Below are positions 12,345 to 23,610 of a DNA stretch of 64,000 nt, piece by piece. The stretch comes from Thysanoteuthis rhombus (Eukaryota > Mollusca > Cephalopoda > Oegopsida > Thysanoteuthidae). The stretch's first letter is position 1. Every line of letters starts with the position of its first letter. Both the position numbers and the translations under genes were made by a program. The notes under the pieces were generated by a model. It saw nothing but the letters and a program-made list of their open reading frames with translations, was not told the origin of the DNA and did no database searches. Where the stretch lies: assembly GCA_963457665.1 (NCBI GenBank), contig OY735231.1, positions 41,406,524 through 41,470,523 of the forward strand. Direction: 5' to 3'.

Positions 12345-12710
12345 AACAAGCCCAGCTGCTGCAAGATGAAAGTCCACTCCTACTTCCGACTGAAGATGAT
12401 GGCTGCATTTTTTATATTGGATAGATAACAAATTAAAAGTATATATTAGTATTGGTCAGTGAGAGAGCCAGCTACAATTCACACGGTCATGATTTCAAAT
12501 ATCGGTAGGGAAACATGACTTTTATAGATCTATTTATTTGTCTGAATAAAAATCAGCCTTTGCACATTTTTAACATATTTTGATAGATATATAAAATTTT
12601 AAGATTCCGATTATCAGTCAGTCAGGATTTCAAATTGCAATGGGGGATGTTAATTTTTACTTCCCTAAATTTGGTGAGGATTCATCTCGTTTGGACTAGT
12701 TTGATAGTTG
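12345..12710 (+). repeat. Dispersed repeat family F, SINE-like, copy 1
   Basis: It shares CCAGCTGCTG...ACTGAAGATGATGGCTGCA at its start and a later part with GGTCATGATTTCAAAT and CTAAATTTGGTGAGGATT with copies at 47.4, 40.93 and 34.83 kb. The GTCGTGATTTCAAATCACGG-type element in other copies resembles a tRNA T arm, so a tRNA-derived SINE is likely. Copies are strongly diverged. Confidence 0.5.
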
Positions 12711-12859
12711 TGATAATCTTTTCCTGAATGGTTATATATTCAGTAAAAATCAAGGAAAAGTTGGTTTAATCCATCTATCAAAAAGTTAGCCGTCGAGTTT
12801 AGAAAGTTGAGATTATAGTACGTAAACAGAGGTGAGAAACTGTTGAGCGTCAGCGACAT

Positions 12860-13035
12860 AAACCGTAGTTACGGCCGAATCACGATGGACACACCGGTTC
12901 CCAAACAATCACTGTCGAGCCTGGTCATTCCCAGTTGCTTACAGCACCAGGTAATCTAAGACTGTCAACCACCTAGGTAAAGAGCTTCCCTAGTGATCCT
13001 GTTAATCCTCCAAAGGAGACTGATCTCAACTCAAT
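12860..13035 (+). repeat. 5S rRNA-like SINE with an internal micro-inversion
   Basis: The 5' half runs forward from GTTACGGCCGAATCACGATG through ACACCGGTTC to CGAGCCTGGTC. Positions 12932-12977 then read as the reverse complement of the expected 3' half (box C through GGTGCTGTAAGC). The forward SINE body resumes at GATCCTGTTAATCCTCC and GAGACTGATCTC. No tRNA-like head was found upstream. Confidence 0.75.
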
Positions 13036-13039
13036 AGCA

Positions 13040-15365
13040 CATGCCAAAGTTATCGATTATTGATTTAAAAACATTTGTCTTAAGCCAATGGATGACCCGT
13101 TATTCTTTCTTTCTTTTAATCTTTGGAATTAAATCAGGACTTGGTACATTCCGTATACCCTACTATATTATGATTCACCAAATGCCAGTCCGTCTGACCA
13201 ATATTCACGAATCACACAACATATACTCATGAAATTTTTCTTTGCAGACTAAAGTTTTAGCAAGTTCTTCCAGAATTGACGCATAGAACGAAGGACTAAT
13301 TCAGCAATACTTACATTGCTAATCGAACCTCCCGACTAAAATTTCTGTGTCCAGCCTGCATTCGCACTTGAATGGCTCGGATATAGATAATAAATTAATG
13401 CAACCCATTGTGTGTGGTTTAGTAAGTGTACTCCGTAACAATGCTATTAAATTTCCATTAGCGCCTTTTTCGCCTAGTAACTAAGCTGTTTTATGTTTTC
13501 TCCATAAAACATACACAATTCCTCATAAAATATTGATGGAATTCTTGATGAAGTTCATTTATATCGACTTTTAAGCTGATGACTTGTTCTATTGTGGAGT
13601 CGGCCGATCCACCATCTTGAATATTCTGTCTTAGCAGAATGTCACTCGCTTAGAATTTTGCCTTTTTTTTCTTATATCGCGCTCACCTGTGTAATAAAAA
13701 AATCTTTCACCTCATTGTTTAGAAAACATTATTCTGAAGCCATGAGCTGACTGCGATAACTTTTGCTTTCATCTCGCTTCTGGATTTTCCAATCAATCAA
13801 ATGACAATATAGTGCAGCAAATAAGCACAATGATTGTGCACTTTCTCATAAAAGTATAACATTCGCAACATAGATGCCATAAGATTAACTTTCAGTAATG
13901 GAAGAAAGTTAGCTTTGACCTCTGAAGACAATGAGAGGTCAAATTCAAGATTGTCACCAGTCAACATGGTGTAATGTTCAAATGCGTTCAATTTTGGGAT
14001 CAAACAGTGAAGGAAAACATTCAAGGTTACATATCCGTCTAAGTCAGAAATAACGATTCGTTTGTTGATTCTTTAAGAACAAGATCAAAGTTTTTAAAGT
14101 CTTCAATGGACATTCTATTGCTAATGTTTATTTTAGCTGGACTGGGTCTTCCTAATGTGGTGAAAAGTTGCTTCATTTTAACACTATAGGTATAATAATA
14201 CAAAAAATTAACCAAATAGACCCATGATGCTGACCTGTATTAATAATGGTAATTATCAAAACTTACTTTCTCCTTTGTCCAGCTACAATCAGATGACCGA
14301 TGATTGGTTCTAGCAATTGACTCGGTAGCAATTGCCTTTGGTGCGTTGCCTGGATTGGAGGAGTGTTCTCAAGGGTTCTATACTGTGGGGAAATCTGCAT
14401 CTTTCATCAGAAAGATGTAGAATGGTTCCATTTCAAAAATGAAAAATCAGATTATTTTCATGGATGCTTCATTTTGTCTCTCCCTCGATGGTGTAATTAG
14501 ATGAAACGGCTTCGAAGCATTCAAAGTGCATCATTTTCCACATATTGTTTTGACCAAACGATTTGCAAAATTCGGTGAAAGTTAATCTCTTTTCTGAAAG
14601 ACATAAAACTCTTACTAGAAGCCAGCGGACAACAATTACAATTCACCCTAACTTCTGCTCTAAGATCTGACCTTATCTATAAATACATACGATTTGTACC
14701 TATCTATCTAAATCGTAGAGTATGTGAATACTCGCACACTCACATATACACACATACACGTGCATCCACCTGCATGTCATCCACAATATACATACACAAG
14801 TCCACACACTTTCTCTGGTCTCTTATCACCCCTGACAGCATTAATCCCTAAATCATCCCTTCACTAACTGGCCACCTATCTTTTGGAAAAGGTCTTGACC
14901 CTTGGTCTCCATTCATCGTCTCGTTGGAAAAGGTATGGAAACAGAAACAGCACATACTTTATCATGGGTGTGCGTGTATACATTTTTCGACTTATAATAA
15001 TTCTCTCAAATTGCTAACGTTGTGCCTTACATGCACCTCTTGTGTAACACTTCCTTGGGACTGCTGTTCGCAATCCAGGTCGCTGGTCGTGTTAATTGTG
15101 TCCAGGGTCACTACCACCATATTGCTTTATGAGATGTTGTTCAAAACCTGTAGTTATCCTGGAAATGCCTGGCCCTGCTACCATTTGGCGTCTGAGTGTT
15201 TCACTCGATAAAATTTATGAATAAAAGATCACTTGGATTGCTAGTTGGACCAATAGCCCCAGTTGTATTGGAACTAGTCACCTTGTTGCTAATTTTGTGC
15301 ACCACGAAATTTCCAAACTTGAATTCTGCTTGGAAATCTGTGCGTTTTTCAGTGAATCATCGTCA
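13040..15365. other. No recognised gene; CA-rich simple sequence near 14.73-14.82 kb
   Basis: Most of this stretch is featureless A+T-rich DNA. From about 14730 to 14820 the plus strand is rich in CACACA and CATAC patterns, an impure microsatellite. The minus-strand frame at 13797-14024 is open for 75 codons but has no motif. Confidence 0.45.
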
Positions 15366-15369
15366 TGGA

Positions 15370-15405
15370 TGTGTACAGGGAGCCATCTGGCGAATTGATT
15401 ACGAA
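15370..15405 (-). pseudogene. Possible WD40-like fragment
   Basis: The minus strand reads VINSPDGSLYTS, which resembles the FSPDGxxLAS segment of WD40 repeats. It is only a dozen residues and would not be worth listing but for the better WD40-like exon 300 bases upstream on the same strand. Confidence 0.2.
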
Positions 15406-15692
15406 CCAGGATGAACAAGATCTGTGCCGGGGGAAGTATAACTGGAAGTTACCTTGGAAGTGGCCTTGTGTATCGTAGCAAAAGAAGCTCCAGTGATATG
15501 GTTTTGCCAGTAGTCCAAGTGGACACAGTCGTTCGAAGAGTGATGCATACGTCGAGAGTCAATCACTTTGAATGGCATCAGTATCATAAGATGTGCTGTC
15601 TATATAAAGGCCTGTGACCTGGTGGGTTTGGCAGACCTTGCTGACACGTAGGAAAAACTTTGCTGTTCTGGTGTTTGCAATATCAGCCTTAC

Positions 15693-15835
15693 CTGGACGT
15701 TCTCCCGGGAGTCTCGACTTGTAGACCATCAAATGATCACTAAGTGATTCTCTCCATGAGTGCCTGGTCAGATCAAGTTGCCAAGCTATCGTAAACCTTT
15801 AGTGTACCATTTTGCGAACCTGATACTACAAAAGA
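15693..15835 (-). pseudogene. Possible WD40-repeat exon, broken by a stop
   Basis: WD40 repeats form beta-propellers used for protein-protein contacts. On the minus strand this segment reads VVSGSQNGTLKVYDSLAT, a close fit to the xxSGSxDGTLKVWD strand of a WD40 repeat. It is preceded by TTTTCTCAACAG, a good splice acceptor, and followed by CCAG|GTAAGG, a very good donor, giving a 143-base exon. However, a TGA follows LAT in frame; a shift of one base would keep the frame open to the donor. So this is a pseudogene exon, an exon with a sequence error, or a chance match. The host gene is not identified. Confidence 0.35.
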
Positions 15836-16168
15836 CTGTTGAGAAAACTTTTCCGTGATTTAAGAGGTAGAGTAAATTTTTCTCTTAGCCAACTAATTTG
15901 GCCCTCAACTTGATCAGACTGATGTTATCAAGCATAGTTGATACTATAGGTTTTTTCCTCAAAGAGTTGTCTGTTAATAATGAACGAGTAATAAGCACTT
16001 TAATGATTCGGTGGCCATTTTTAAAATCATACCTTTGCAATGGTCAGACCGTGGTAGGTTTTAGTATGTTTGGGAAGATACGGTGTATGCGTTTGTTTGT
16101 CATTATTGAGAGTAATGACGTCATGAATTCTCGTCTGTAAATTAACCACTGCATTGTTGAAAAATATT

Positions 16169-16351
16169 TCAAGATATTGCTTTTAACCTAATTTTAACGC
16201 TGCCCAGCACTAAATGTATTAAACACTGACCTTGATCTAAATACATTTCCATGGATTCTTGTGATCCAAAAAGTATCAGCAAGTGAATGGATATTCCCAA
16301 CTTGGTAGGAAATGTCACCTTAAATGTTTTTTTTACATTGTTTGATCCCAA
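16169..16351 (-). pseudogene. Possible upstream WD40-like segment
   Basis: An open minus-strand frame of 60 codons contains VTFPTKLG, LFGSQESM and LDQGQCLIHL, in the order and rough spacing of a WD40 repeat (VxFSPDG, GSxDxT, xxGQCLxTL). It lies upstream of the exon candidate at 15.7 kb on the same strand. The match is loose and depends on that neighbour for support. Confidence 0.22.
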
Positions 16352-16359
16352 AATTAGAC

Positions 16360-18130
16360 CTGATGGACTGGCGACAATTTTGAATTTAATTGCTCAAGGT
16401 CCTCATAGATCAAATCTGACTTCCCTCCACGTCTGAAAATTAGTGCTATTTAACTATAATTAATACTTTAAGAAAGTTTTTTTTTCAGAAAGTGCACAAT
16501 TTATCATGATTTGATAGCTTATCCACAGTATTAATACAAGAACCGATTATTTCATCAATAATACACAATTTATTTATCAAATTCGTGGAAATGTAATTCT
16601 ATTGTATCAAACTCACCAAACATTGGAAAACATGCCATCGAATCAAACTGTCACATAAAGCGTTGAATAGCTTTCACAGTCTGTCATTGGGTTTAATTGG
16701 ACAAATGCACTTATAAAAATATTCACACTCTTCCCTAAAAATAACTAATAATTTAATTCACCAAATCTCTAATCCATTCTGCATGAATGAATGATGGTTA
16801 GAGATATGACTACCAAATATTCTTTGGTTACTAATAAGACCCGGAAGCATGTATTTTGTATATTAGTCTTTGAATATAATGGACTACCTTTGCCCTTTTC
16901 TCGCTAATAATGATCTGATTTCCATGCATCTATCAACATAGTTAAAAAGTCTAATTTCTTCTGTTTGTATGTGACCAACAATTAGTCAAAACAGTGCATT
17001 GAAGTCAGTTAACAATTAAGGTATTCTCTAAAAAAAAATAGTTCCAATCAATTATCGGTGACCTGAGGCACCATTTGGGCATCTAACAGGAAATAGCTGA
17101 AAATCCCACCCGTACGGCTTTTTCAGTTGGTAATTAGGAAACGATCATTCTAGTATTTGATGAAGTGTTGAAACGCCACATGGAACGCTTCCCAAGAAGC
17201 CTATTTGCTCACAGCACAAATTCTCCATAAATTGGCAAGATGTACGGTTTGTGGTGGGAATGGCGAGATGTTCTTCGGCCACCATTGTTGCTGACAGATA
17301 AAATATTCTCTGCGGTCCTCGTTTCGATCGATTCGGTGCACATGCTTATTAGTCGTTGGCAACCAGTAATTTAACCATGTAACAGTTCGCCTTGGCCGAT
17401 TCTAATGAAGGATGGTCAAGATGGTAACGCATTCGATGAAGAGATAACGAAGAGAGACAAGGACTTTCCCTCGAGTATAGGACTTAGACTCAATACTACG
17501 AAATGCCTTTTCAGGGTAAAATTTTAGGACACCTTTGTGTTTATAAGACCTTAATTTGAAAACTGCATTCGACCATAAGAACTCTTGATAAGCATCGAAC
17601 TTTTAGCCGATACCAAATAGCCAGTTTACCATACGAAAATCCACCAAATATTTGTCTCTCCATCTGTTATCAAAAAACTCAAGGACGACCATGGTTAGTA
17701 ATGGGACCCTGGGTAACGTTATTCGCATCTGTCCTTTAACTTCGAAGGAAATAATAACAATAATAATAATATGTGGGGTCTGCGTTCGCACCCATCGCGA
17801 TGATCGGATTTCAATGTATTCAACTATCAATATAACACTTATGGTCTGATTATATTTATCTGTATTTGATCACTAAGTAAATTGTATTTTGTTGCCAGAG
17901 GCATAGAATTTAAGCAACTCCTTAGGAAGACTATTTTAATTTCTTATTAGCACCCCAGGTACCATTTAGGACTGCAGGCAGTTTTCCGGCTAGTACGGAG
18001 AATTCTTCTTGTGTACACTCATTTCAGATCAGAATTATTCTTCGAATACATTGTTCATCGCTTAAATCAAATAATTATAAACCAAAATCGATTTGTTATA
18101 GTATTGTGAATCATTTTGTCATACCTTCGT
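16360..18130. other. No recognised gene; copy of repeat H at 17.78 kb
   Basis: Mostly A+T-rich sequence without features. At 17778-17820 is GTCTGCGTTCGCACCC followed by CGATGATCGG, related to sequences at 32699 and 52016 (GTCTGCGTTCGC plus, in the last, CACCCCAATCGG). This small shared block is called repeat H here; its nature is unknown, perhaps the tail of an old retroelement. A short (TAA)n run precedes it. Confidence 0.4.
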
Positions 18131-18140
18131 CTTTAATTTT

Positions 18141-18166
18141 CAGTTGCTAATATGGCAACTGAAATT
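18141..18166. other. Small 9-bp hairpin
   Basis: TTCAGTTGC and GCAACTGAA flank a short loop. It is just left of a minus-strand tRNA-like SINE and may lie in its body. No terminator role can be argued in this type of genome. Confidence 0.5.
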
Positions 18167-18219
18167 TAGGTTGTTCTCCTTCGACAGTTTTCAAACAATG
18201 CAGATCGGAGATAGAATTA

Positions 18220-18305
18220 GCCTCCGGTGAGACTCAAACGAGTGCTCTTCAATGTCGGAAGAGAACCAGATTAACGCCCTGCCATTCTGACTGTCTGAGC
18301 TACAA
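18220..18305 (-). repeat. tRNA-like SINE head
   Basis: The minus strand reads GTAGCTCAGACAGTCAGAATGG, an A-box/D-arm, then GGCGTTAATCTGGTTCTC, like an anticodon arm, and CGTTTGAGTCTCACC, a B box with one mismatch. The order and spacing fit a tRNA-derived retroposon head. No composite 5S part was found beyond it. Confidence 0.55.
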
Positions 18306-19064
18306 AAACTGGTGACTGGCAGAAGCCCAAATCAAACCTAATCTCTACCTTGAACCCATGTGCCATCTTTGTTTTGTCAAGTGGATAGAGTTGCGATAAA
18401 AAGCAACGGAAAAATTCAGATGAAAGTTGTAGAAAATTAATAATTGTTTTCTTTCTGGAAATCTCTGCCATTATGATTCAGATCATGAAATCTGAAACTC
18501 AAGAGAGAATTTGAGATCCTACTTATATGTAAAATCAATATTTGTTGTTCACAGTGGTTGTCACAGCTAACGAAACAGCTAAAATAATGAACCGCTAAAA
18601 ATTTTGCGCTAGCAAAGATAACTAAGTCTTATATAAATTTACCTTCGGTTTTGGGAAGGGGTTCTTTGTTCGTTTTTTTGTGGTTTTTTTTTTTCAATTT
18701 TTTTTTTTTTTGCACTAAAATACTTGGAAACAACTGAAATTTTAATGCGTTAAGCTCAGTTTATATTAGGCTCCTATTTACGTGGTGTGCCAGAGGCTAT
18801 ACACAGTCAGTTACATACTGACAAGCTGTAGCGATCTGAGCTGTATCCGACTTGACTTATTCCTAACTGAGAATTTAAAGGAGTTCTTTGACTGGGTCAA
18901 TACCAATGACCTTTTTAATTTTTGAGGGAAATACGATTATACACGAAAATATAATTCAAATATTTTGAAAAATTAATACAACCATTTATCTAAATTTGAA
19001 AAAACATTTTTAACTTGTAAGAGAAAAGATTTAGTATCGTCAACTTTTTAGTAATACAAAAAAA

Positions 19065-19310
19065 ATGGAAATAATCTTCCACTCAAGTTATGATACTGAA
19101 AATGATGGTGAAAGGTTTTTTAATTCAAAAAAGGAAGTCACAAGACTCTATTCTGAAAAAGGAATCTTCCACTTAAGTTGCAAGACTCTACTTCGAAAAA
19201 AGTGTAGGGGACTTCTTCATTCTCAGAATTTTAAACTTATTCCGACATTAAATGACCCATCAAGGGGTTGATATGCCGCTAAAGAAATCAATCAATCATC
19301 CTCAGCCGGG
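19065..19310 (+). repeat. Retroposon 3' end (family I) with 40-bp internal repeats
   Basis: CAAGACTCTATTCTGAAAAA and CAAGACTCTACTTCGAAAAA lie 40 bases apart, and ATCTTCCACT recurs. The segment ends TTGATATGCCGCTAAAGAAA followed by AATCAATCAATC. The same ATGCCGCTAAA terminus with a 4-base-repeat tail occurs at 25.5 kb and, more loosely, at 41.95 kb. That is how the 3' ends of many LINEs and their SINEs look. Confidence 0.5.
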
Positions 19311-19634
19311 AAATGCGTAATTTTTTCCCTTGCCAATGTTTCAATTCCTAAAAAGTAAAACCTCAACGAAATGTTAATTGATAAATGCCTTTCTGCTGAT
19401 GTAATGTAAATTGGTAGTGACACCTGTGAATAGGACTTGGGTGATGTCTGTCACATACCGATGTTCACAACGAAGATGAGACGAGAGATTGGGTTGACTG
19501 GATGCGGGATTGTCTAAGAAGAATGTCCCTTCTCATTAGCGTACTCTTTTTGATCTAGGAAGCACAAACCTCAGCCAGTGCTGTACACTGACACAATCAA
19601 AAGAAAATGCCTGACTCAAAATTTAAACACTTCT

Positions 19635-19830
19635 TCCTTATACCATGGCCCACCCTTCCACAAGAGCCCATTGAAATCCATTGAACTTTCCGATACATGG
19701 GTATCCATAAATGTGATATTTCTCTATTGGAAATATCTTTGGATCCGCCGAAAAATTTGAATACTCCTGTCACCCCATGGTCCAGACTTCCACAAAATGT
19801 CACTGAAATTCATTGAAAACTCTTCGTTGT
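19635..19830 (+). repeat. Dispersed repeat family D (two tandem-like units)
   Basis: CCATGGCCCACCCTTCCACAA...CCATTGAAATCCATTGAAC and CCATGGTCCAGACTTCCACA...CACTGAAATTCATTGAAAAC are two diverged versions of one unit, followed by ACAGACGCACGGAAGGACG. Related sequence is at 45.17 kb and reversed at 21.48 kb. The nature of the family is not known. Confidence 0.45.
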
Positions 19831-19839
19831 TGCTTGAAC

Positions 19840-21470
19840 AGACGCACGGAAGGACGAAAAGGTAAAACATGGTGTAATGCATAGACTTCGCTAACGAAGT
19901 AATAAAATTACGTCTGATGTTCACGATAGCAATTAAAGATCGAATCAGTGAATGGAAAGAAAATGGTCATGAAATGTTTCTCTTCTCCCTGCCCCAAGCT
20001 TTCAGTTCTGAATCGTAATATAAACTTAACGAATTAGTTGCTAGTCTCGTTCTGACGAGGCATTGTGACATTGTGTGCGGTCGTTTCGTCAAACACTGCA
20101 TTGAACTATTATTGAAATAATTCTATTGTACGTTTTAGATAACACTGAAAGAACGGGATAATAAAATATATTCATAATGTATGATCAGAGAAATATTCTA
20201 ACAGACTTCGACACCTTTTAAAAATAGAAATATTAGTTCTTGAACTTTTTTCCATTCTTTGCTCGAAAGAAAAAATAACTTCACTCAAAATAAACGAAAC
20301 GAATTTTCATTAAATATTAAGCAGAATGCCAGCATGTTTTTGCATTTACTTTTATAATCGGCAACATTTCACACGGATAGTTTTTTGAGAGGTTAGAAAT
20401 TCTATGTGCGAGTTTTGTTCCCTCCATCAACTGAGAAATTCTCTTTCATCCTAATCAGTTACATAAGTATGGATTAACCAAACTTTAAAGTAGGTTTTTA
20501 CATTTTTGTCAGTAACAACTTCGAAAGATGTGTCTCTCCTCCTCAAGAGAACAATTAAACTGTTCTAGCTAGAATTTCTAATGAGAAAACCTTCAAAACT
20601 AGGCCTCCGAAAATCGATTCTAAGTTAATTTGATAATTAATTGACTGGATTTAAGAAAGCTCATACATATTGAAAATTATACTTGTTACGGCAGAGGTGT
20701 CTGCAGTAAGTAATTTGTTTTTGACAAAAATATAAAAACCTGCTTTAAAAATAAGCCTTATTAATCTACGCATTCTTAATCTATAGGAATAAGAAAAAAC
20801 ATCAAATTGTCACCTGACGAAAGAAAATATCACATACAAAAACTACTGTGTGTGTATGTGTGTTGAATGTTGCCGATAACAAAAATTTGGAACATGGTGA
20901 TATTTTACTTGATGAATAATGGAAATTTTTCTTTCGTTCCTTGGTGAAATTTGGGCTTCTTTTTCTCTTGCAAATCTAAGAAAATTTATTTCCAGATGTT
21001 TTTTCTCAAAAACCTATTCAGAAAAGAAATTGAAAAAGAAAAAAAATTGTCAATGTTTATTAGAATATTTCTCTGGTCATTGGCAAAAATCGATTTTTAA
21101 GAATGTTTCATCATCCTGTTCTCTAAATGTTGTTATTTAAGATGTAAAGTAAAATCATTTTTATGAAACTTCATTGTTTTCCTTTCGTCTTTTGATCTCC
21201 AAATGGTGCAGTATTCGACGAAACAGTAGAAAGCCAAGGCGACAAAACATCACTTCGTCAAAAACATTGTCTGCAAATAAACTGAACGACGATAATGCTG
21301 TTGGCTGACCGTGAGTCACCGATAAAGACTTGTGACATTACGTCCTTTAAATCACAAACAAGAAACCGTTATATTTTCATAGGGTGCTTCGAGGGGGCAA
21401 ATGCAACTGAAAGTATACCATGATGAATCTCATTTTAGTTTTCAGTTTGTTAGTTTTTTTTCATGGACGA
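19840..21470. other. No recognised features
   Basis: A+T-rich DNA with a short impure GT run near 20846-20862. Nothing gene-like or shared was recognised. Confidence 0.5.
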
Positions 21471-21474
21471 ACGG

Positions 21475-21780
21475 ACAGACATTGGCAATCCTCACCGAAG
21501 TGTATAACTGGAAATTCTTATTGACATTGTATGGATAGAAATATTTCGTTGGCAAACATCTTAAAGTTCTCAATGATTTCCAATAACATTTAGTGGAAAA
21601 GTGAGCCATGAAGGACCAATCTAGCATAATTCCAAGGGTAGATAGATTAAAGCTTGGGGCGATCTAGGAATTTCTCGCTATTGAGCTTCATCTTTTCTTC
21701 ATAGTTTGTCCACGCAATATCTCCAAAAGTTCTAAATGAATTTCAATGACATTTTCTGGATGAGTGGGCCATGAACAAAG
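21475..21780 (-). repeat. Dispersed repeat family D, reversed copies
   Basis: GACGAACGGACAGACATTGG, then two reversed units: TTCTCAATGATTTCCAATAACATTTAG with GTGAGCCATG, and ATGAATTTCAATGACATTTT with GTGGGCCATG. These are the reverse complement of the units at 19.64-19.83 kb. Confidence 0.45.
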
Positions 21781-22007
21781 TCCAGGGTTTTTTTCTTTTT
21801 CGATTGAGATTTGTTTGTTTTTTTTTACATTAAAAAAAAACAGCCCATAATTAGGAAACTTCTAATCATCTCCCATTCACTGTAGCTATATAGAAACTGT
21901 TTTCTATTCAGTTTTTTAGTTGTCTTGTGTTGACATGGATATACGCTCTCTGACTGTTTTCTATACTATTGTGTTACTGGGCCTCCATCGGGCAAGTTTT
22001 CAAATAT

Positions 22008-22515
22008 TAGAAACTGTCCACCAGGACTGTCACCATAACTTCCTTCAGTTTTTTAGTTCGTCTGGCTGGCTATGTATGTATCACAGGCACAGGCATAAAT
22101 AGGGGGCTGAAAATTAAACTTTCATTATTTCTATTAATATGATGAAGGCCGTAGAGTGCAACGGCCGAAACGTTGTATGAAAAACAACCAAGATGAGGAT
22201 GGTCCGAATATTAATAGAAATAATGATAATACCTCATCTCAAAAATTCAGAGGTATATTAAACTTTCAAGTCCTGAAAATCCATCCTCGGTAGGTTTTCG
22301 ATGGGGGTTCAATATGAGTTTACGCCCGTATTTTTTTTTTTTTGTGTGTGTGTGACTTTAGTGATCATTGCCCAACAAAAGGTGAGAAGTATCTTATTCA
22401 TCTATCACCATTTTCTTTACAATTTTTGATTGATCACCCTTAACATGGCATGCTCACAAAAGCCAGTGGCCTCCTGGTTGTTTCTATCAAGTGACTGACC
22501 AGGCACGCTACATAA
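22008..22515 (+). repeat. Dispersed repeat family A, interrupted copy
   Basis: Family A is the commonest dispersed repeat in the window, about 500-650 bp. It begins TAGAAACTGTCAACCAAAAC, continues with GTCTGGCTGGCTATGTATG, a GGCTGAAAATTTAAAC segment, GTTTATGCTAAATTGATCCC, an internal T run, GAAGTAACTCATTCATTGAT, and ends near GTCACGTGACGGTTTCTATC and AGTGACTAACCAGACCTG. It has no coding potential that I can see. This copy is split by a 132-bp insertion at 22125-22256. Confidence 0.7.
22125..22256 (+). mobile_element. 132-bp insertion with hammerhead-like three-stem fold
   Basis: The insertion sits inside a family A copy and is flanked by exact 12-bp direct repeats ATTAAACTTTCA (22113-22124 and 22257-22268), a target site duplication. 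Near its left end TCATTATTTCTATTAATAT (22122-22140) pairs perfectly with 22208-22226. Inside, TGATGA is followed by a GGCCGT/ACGGCC stem, GAAA, and a GTTGT/ACAAC stem. That is the layout of a type I hammerhead, but the first core C is A, one A is extra before stem II, and no clear cleavage site is present. Penelope-like elements are known to carry hammerheads, so it may be a truncated tail of one. The remainder to 22256 is A+T-rich. Confidence 0.7.
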
Positions 22516-22822
22516 AGAAAATCAAACCAATTAACTCTTACGATGTCGCTGCTAAGATCAAGCATTAAATACTTTCCAGTCACAGATGTACGCTGAGATA
22601 TAAAACAGTTATTGGATGTGACGTGAACTCTCCTGAGGTGATTGGCAATTTCAAAATAATACAATACAACGTCGCCTATCTTTCCACTTTGCGTTCGCTC
22701 TGTTGTATGATGGTCCTCTGGGGGGAAAAATTCTTTGCTATTCATGAGAATGCAAAAGTTATGTCTGTTCCTGTACAGGTGGAGCAAAACCTAAGCCGTA
22801 ATGCTCCTATTATCCTTTATAA

Positions 22823-22875
22823 CAGTGATTCTCAAGGTGTGCGTCGTGGCATCCCGCAAGGTGAGAGAGGGAAAT
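22823..22875 (+). mobile_element. hAT-like element left end
   Basis: CAGTGATTCTCAAGGTGTGC followed by CGTCGTGGCATCCCGCAAGG has the form of an hAT terminal inverted repeat and its subterminal sequence. No matching right end was found nearby, so the element boundary on the right is unknown. Confidence 0.35.
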
Positions 22876-23351
22876 CATTCGGTTGTGCAAAATTGGGAAC
22901 GTTGGCGTAGCAGTAATGGCAATGGAGTAGGCGAACAGTTCAAACTCTGGTAGCAGCTGTTTTTGTTTACTTGGATGAATCTATACCCCACACACACACA
23001 CCATCGATGGGTAAAATAGCAAGGCATATTGGTTGCTTTCCAAAGGCAAGATCATGCAGTCTCAGAAGCACAAACCAAATGGAGTCTTTAATGGCGGTTT
23101 GGCGTATCGATCCCTACTTTCCTCTGGACTACATCGGTGAGGCTGAGAGGAGGGGCTCAAACGACTAGACATCCTCAGATCTCCATACACTTCGCCCAGG
23201 CGTATGCCCTTAAGGGGACACTCCAGTGTCATTCAGTTGTGGGTTTTCAGGTAGTGTGCAATATTTACATATGCCGCCATGGGCACTGCATTGCAAAACA
23301 GAAAATATTATAGGTTTGTCTCTACAAGCAGTAGATCAACGAACAAGTCTA

Positions 23352-23610
23352 ATTAGTCAGTCAATAGAAATCGTCATATGACCTACGTCTTTTGGAAGCA
23401 TGCAATGTTGGGGGTGATCAATTAGAAAAATGGGGAAAGTGGTTATCAATGAGTAATTTACTTCTCTCAATTAAGGGCAAGGATTTTTCAAAGGCAAGAA
23501 TCAAGGGACCAATTTATCATGAACTTACATTGCAAAATGAACCTTCAACGAAACACTTATTTAGGGGGATTTTCGAAAGACCGTTTTTTTTTTCTAGACA
23601 CAAGTAAATA
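23352..23610 (-). repeat. Dispersed repeat family A, minus copy
   Basis: Starts TTAGTCAGTCAATAGAAATC and contains GCATGCAATGTTGGGGGTGA, GGGACCAATTTATCATGAAC and a remnant of the internal T run at its end. The part with the family's 5' terminus is missing. Confidence 0.7.

Noticed and set aside
22141..22180. Active canonical hammerhead ribozyme
   Set aside because: The first core C is replaced, an extra A separates the core from stem II, and no cleavage-site UH follows stem III.
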